Positions 61,701 to 64,000 of a DNA stretch of 64,000 nt are shown here, piece by piece. Each line of letters opens with the position of its first letter. Positions within the stretch are counted from its first letter, which is position 1. Both the position numbers and the translations under genes were made by a program. Source of the stretch: Schizochytrium sp. TIO01 (taxonomy: Eukaryota; Sar; Bigyra; Thraustochytrida; Thraustochytriidae); assembly GCA_004764695.1 (NCBI GenBank), contig SMSO01000034.1, forward strand, positions 3,542,501 to 3,606,500. The letters run 5' to 3'. The notes beneath the pieces were generated by a model. The model had not been told where the DNA came from. It saw only the letters and a list, made by a program, of their open reading frames with translations, and did no database searches.

Positions 61701-62252
61701 TTCCGCTTGAACCGCGTGAATCATATTCGTGTTTGGCTGGACCTGCGAAACAATCCTCGTGAGGCACACAACTCAAGTTATCAGTTTGGAGACGCAGCTG
61801 CAAATACACTTGTTTTGGCTACATTAACTGTTGTTGCGCGTGCATGTCTGCGTCTATTCTCTGGAGCTTGGTCCTTTGAACGTCTTGATGATTGGGCAAC
61901 ATTGTTATACTCTTCAGCACTTATCTTTTTTATGTACAGGTTTATGAACTTGGCTAGCTCAACTCAGAAAAAGTACAGTGCCAGTGCACGTATTTTGTAC
62001 ACGGAGCAACTTAACATTTACATTAGACTCTTTTCCAATCCTGAAAACAAGGATGAGCTGGTTGCGTGCAACAATATGCTTAAAATTGCCATCAAATTGC
62101 TTTCATCAGAAGCGAAGCCAGGCAAGGATGCGTACAAGGCAATTCTTCTTAACCCTATTGTCTACAACCTGTTTCGTGTCACTATTCTCTCTGCCTTGGG
62201 AACCATGTCTTCAGACTTTTTGGGCTTTAAGGTACGCTTGTGGAAGATCTGA
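58770..62252 (+). CDS. PHTF-family multipass membrane protein
   Basis: An 1160-residue homologue of the animal PHTF1/PHTF2 proteins (named putative homeodomain transcription factor, but actually ER-membrane proteins). ATG at 58770. Residues 1-445 are disordered and acidic. A first membrane block lies at about 453-530 (LRVLLFPIFVSFW, WLIVSICIYVSQMTATF, IIATLIIFLIVAFML), then a Ser-rich acidic linker to about 790. The second block has helices near 812-830, 925-945, 1010-1028 and 1038-1060. The last 95 residues match my recollection of the PHTF C-terminus closely: KYSASARILYTEQLNIYIRL, LLNPIVYNLFRV, SSDFLGFKVRLWKI at the very end. Function is unknown even in animals (FEM1B binding, spermatogenesis). 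The acidic serine-rich linkers are longer than in animals. No frame break. Confidence 0.9.
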   Translation: MEGSHAAGEAGPELYPQELRVRAGLGVDVAASLADVIAEPNESPAQTPTGVSGLAGRQDHETEKQSPNQNQHHESRDKFDEGHFQDSNNYHQRQLLQQGHSHFQNFRSLEENDAFESASDVSGYRVRSASQEIKREAERMKKSHSMSSISRYNVMLTPSLFESDDEEDTKKVDGDEDVEDEDLRVLENPGHVQFLDEPLVARVNSVNMSVASPPSSHHLHGRFSGSTKSSESSQGSPRGLMRDTEAESNVTHEDLDQDQPYAHARTAALQAEDLAMPRVVSVDSIATSSFAGNGVPSSSMSGINSDVDNDVHTPGAASQASSVMDDTSTEGEESSSRRSEDSRPPPLMSAYMNFDSSRFLRGEHARQRSSLGSRYGIQGIPGVKLRLEDEDDSDFDTGYDSTASPRFTTRGQPMPTPHVLGGPEMFDFDVMKRKTRMKTSKKLDKPSVRKGQMWFLRVLLFPIFVSFWSSKLKTQWLIVSICIYVSQMTATFMYWTGPEEPSEATRYEIIATLIIFLIVAFMLGHCAAVSSAVSNALKKEREDSPMGQKDQTKKTSATYTSQSSSRSSAHGSEKDHLSSDEKSIRDRFRKTFSSHLSVGSAKYVTDGDDYDDEEDDSISSDEDENTDFDDSSVSQAQSHRHSMGQRLQKQLPELRRPMSQKSVTSARSSLGSGLGRPGALRGHQSSSLRSVRTSPGAIAGARPLGIAGTGQRVRIHLDTDSSDNTSPPSQDDISLNNRQLPSPPNRPQFVPLGDSMRFRGQMLSKTSSVRSLLWSTTGPPQESTLSVTEMRNRIYTRISMSKPNLTYVRFADMSALFLPIIPMIFRVAKSFLPVVCWFAEQPESQSFMSFAGFDELLRSAVCVPVFGNETGEVSLVDTYAEGRGLNVSVDPLVCYLADQERCEHTLVEAIFEALRREYNFHASFIALSSMVTSVFLLAIFFQFVVIAEESFRRRLLYAKYFGMLTSSRRAQKARLPHFRLNRVNHIRVWLDLRNNPREAHNSSYQFGDAAANTLVLATLTVVARACLRLFSGAWSFERLDDWATLLYSSALIFFMYRFMNLASSTQKKYSASARILYTEQLNIYIRLFSNPENKDELVACNNMLKIAIKLLSSEAKPGKDAYKAILLNPIVYNLFRVTILSALGTMSSDFLGFKVRLWKI

Positions 62253-62942
62253 TAATTTAGATTCTTGTTTTTGCAGTTCTTACCTAGTACTAAGTTTGCA
62301 AGCAAATGAGGGATGAAAACGACTTCAAATTGATCAAGCAAACACGATTGTACCCCACTTCCGTCTCCGAAATACAAAATTTTGAATAAACGCAGATGGC
62401 TCTCTTCGAGAACATACTAATGTGTAGTGTTCAGGACACACCAGATTACACTACGCTTTCTTTCAAGGAATTGTTTTTCGTTTCCTTACCCATAGCTCTT
62501 TCTATAGATTGTGCACCGGATAGTCGTGGTTTTCTTAGGCCACCCTTTTGGTACAGTCTCTTTCTCTAATTCATTATCTGTTTTATTGTTAGGTACAATT
62601 ATTTTCTTCTTTTTCATATTTTCTTAGCACCAACAATCCGCAACGTGCATTCACCACGCACACCAAGCTTGTTCTCGTATACGATTTAACCCTGAAGGAC
62701 CGACGAGAAAGGGTGTGGTCCATGATTAAAAATATATAAGGAAATATGTAGTTCAGAATGTCTCACCACAGAAAGAGAAAATGGAAACAAAGTAAAAAAA
62801 GACAGGAAAGATGAAACACAAAATAGTAGGGTAGTTCAAAGAAGAACGCAAAGGTAAAAAGTCAAAAAGCAGGGTACTTGCAGGTGTGGTTATCGAAGCA
62901 ACCGCGGCAATACATACTGCTACAGCAAGAACAGTATGATAC
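62253..62942. other. Convergent 3' intergenic spacer
   Basis: About 690 AT-rich bases between convergent genes. No gene or notable repeat. Confidence 0.5.
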
Positions 62943-64000
62943 TTACAAGTTGAGACCATCATCACTGTCGGAACTGCTTGAATCATCATCAGAGTCATCA
63001 GAATCATCATCGTCACTCGAGTCACGACGCTTGGTAGTGGTGGTCTTTTTCGAAGAAGGAAGCTCTGAGTTTCCTTCATTTGTAGCAAGGAATGCGGCAA
63101 GCTTGTTTGGGCCGGGTTTTGTGGTCGGTTGAGAAGGTGTTGACTTGGATGTAGTGGAGGTCGAAGCAGTGCCTGATTTAGGAGCGGCAGCTGCATTGGC
63201 AGCGGACATTTCACGAACACGCTGAGCAGCCTCCTCGCGCTCTTTACGAGCGGCTGCCCGCTCGAGCTGCTTTGCACGTCGTTCCTTAAAACCTTGAGCA
63301 ATCTGACCACCGAGAGCAGCAGTTGCAAAGCCAGGGGCATAGATACCACCTCCGGCTCCTCGAGCCACGCGCTCCATACGTGTTTGAATGTCTTCATCAA
63401 AGGGGCGCTGAATTGCATCCTCATCAACACCAAGCATACGCAGAGCTTTGTTAGAAGGTTTGGCGACTCCAAAGGGTTGCAAGTTGCCTTCCATACGAAC
63501 GCTGGCAATTCGGTTGCGGGCTTCATCGTCTAAGCGACCATAGTCTTCTCCAGTGCGACGCGTGCTCACGCGTTTGTCAAATCCAGCAATAGCTTGAGAG
63601 CGGCGCATCTCGAACTCCCCATCAGGACGGTTCTTGTGGTTGCTATCTTCACTATCTTTGTCATTCTCCTTACCTTTGACTGGGTTTGCTTTGATGAAGT
63701 CTGCTAGTGACGGCGTATTTCCACGGCTTGGGCCATACGGATTGACAACGTTATTGTAAGGGTCGACAGTACTGTATGGATTGACAGGGTTTCTATATGG
63801 TGTAGTGCCTTCAACCATGTATGTTTCTGACGGCTGAGCTGGGCAGCAAAAATGCCTCGTCAAGTAGATCATGCCGACGAGAATAAGAAAGCAACCAACA
63901 CCAATACTTGCATACACAACGAGGAGTACCCATCCTGGTTTATCACTAAGGCCGTCCTCAATAAAGTTAAGTTTACGTGCGACCTCATCGAAGCTTTCAA
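62943..64000 (-). CDS. Single-pass membrane protein, N-terminal part beyond window edge
   Basis: The frame is open to the right edge; 351 residues are visible and the start is missing. A short segment at the edge (ESFDEVARKLNFIEDGLSD) precedes one strong membrane helix (WVLLVVYASIGVGCFLILVG), then Cys-Cys after RHF, a likely palmitoylation site. The remainder is presumably cytosolic: NPVNPYSTVDPYNNVVNPYG repeats an NPY-like motif three times just inside the membrane, reminiscent of endocytic tyrosine signals. A basic helix follows (FKERRAKQLERAAARKEREEA), a Ser/Thr/Pro linker, and an acidic Ser/Asp end (SDDDDSDDSDDD) typical of casein-kinase-2 targets. Not recognised as a known family. The missing ectodomain would decide what it is. 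Confidence 0.75.
   Translation of the reverse strand, partial: ESFDEVARKLNFIEDGLSDKPGWVLLVVYASIGVGCFLILVGMIYLTRHFCCPAQPSETYMVEGTTPYRNPVNPYSTVDPYNNVVNPYGPSRGNTPSLADFIKANPVKGKENDKDSEDSNHKNRPDGEFEMRRSQAIAGFDKRVSTRRTGEDYGRLDDEARNRIASVRMEGNLQPFGVAKPSNKALRMLGVDEDAIQRPFDEDIQTRMERVARGAGGGIYAPGFATAALGGQIAQGFKERRAKQLERAAARKEREEAAQRVREMSAANAAAAPKSGTASTSTTSKSTPSQPTTKPGPNKLAAFLATNEGNSELPSSKKTTTTKRRDSSDDDDSDDSDDDSSSSDSDDGLNL

Overview
The window looks like nuclear DNA of a protist, most likely a stramenopile of the labyrinthulomycete/thraustochytrid type. That placement is an inference. It rests on large single-exon genes with eukaryote-only products (gamma-SNAP, SERINC, TBC RabGAP, SR splicing factor, WASP-like actin nucleator, pleiotropic-drug-resistance ABC transporter), AT-rich gaps of 0.4 to 4.7 kb, stop codons of all three kinds (standard code), and no operon-like packing. 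No rRNA, convincing tRNA, CRISPR array or intact transposon was seen. None of the recognised genes needs an intron, apart from one doubtful small two-exon candidate near 39.6-40.0 kb.

Layout. 1-10 kb: cytosolic-type cysteinyl-tRNA synthetase (-), a basic coiled-coil protein (-), a long coiled-coil protein (+) and a small protein with an acylation-type N-terminus (-). 10-14.8 kb: gene-poor. 14.8-19.5 kb: a PDZ/WH2/acidic-tail actin nucleation-promoting factor (+), convergent with a large thioredoxin reductase (-). 22-26.2 kb: a 1354-residue tripartite fusion of drug/metabolite-type transporter, polysaccharide pyruvyl transferase-like domain and a degenerate glycosyltransferase-like domain. 26.6-39 kb: the densest block, with gamma-SNAP (+), a TcdA/Tcd-type t6A dehydratase fused to a DUF2470-like tail (-), a membrane-anchored aspartyl-protease-like protein with altered catalytic sites (+), a TBC RabGAP (+) and SERINC (-). 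41-42 kb: a PIG3-type quinone oxidoreductase (-). 42.1-46.2 kb: gene-poor, with a 68-bp tandem duplication. 46.2-50.7 kb: a full-size PDR/ABCG transporter with two compensating frameshifts. 52-56.5 kb: an SRSF1-like SR protein (-) and a small unknown gene broken by a single frameshift. 58.8-64 kb: a PHTF-family membrane protein (+) and the 3' part of a single-pass membrane protein that runs off the right edge (-).

The genes are independent transcription units, not a pathway cluster, but many serve the endomembrane system and cell cortex (gamma-SNAP, TBC, SERINC, PHTF, the transporter/transferase fusion, the protease-like protein, the PDR pump, the actin nucleator). The most novel-looking items are the transporter-pyruvyltransferase-glycosyltransferase fusion, the PDZ-containing WASP-like protein and the Tcd-DUF2470 fusion. 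A short GGTAGGTAC/GTACCTACC-type motif recurs in at least 13 intergenic places and in none of the assigned genes.
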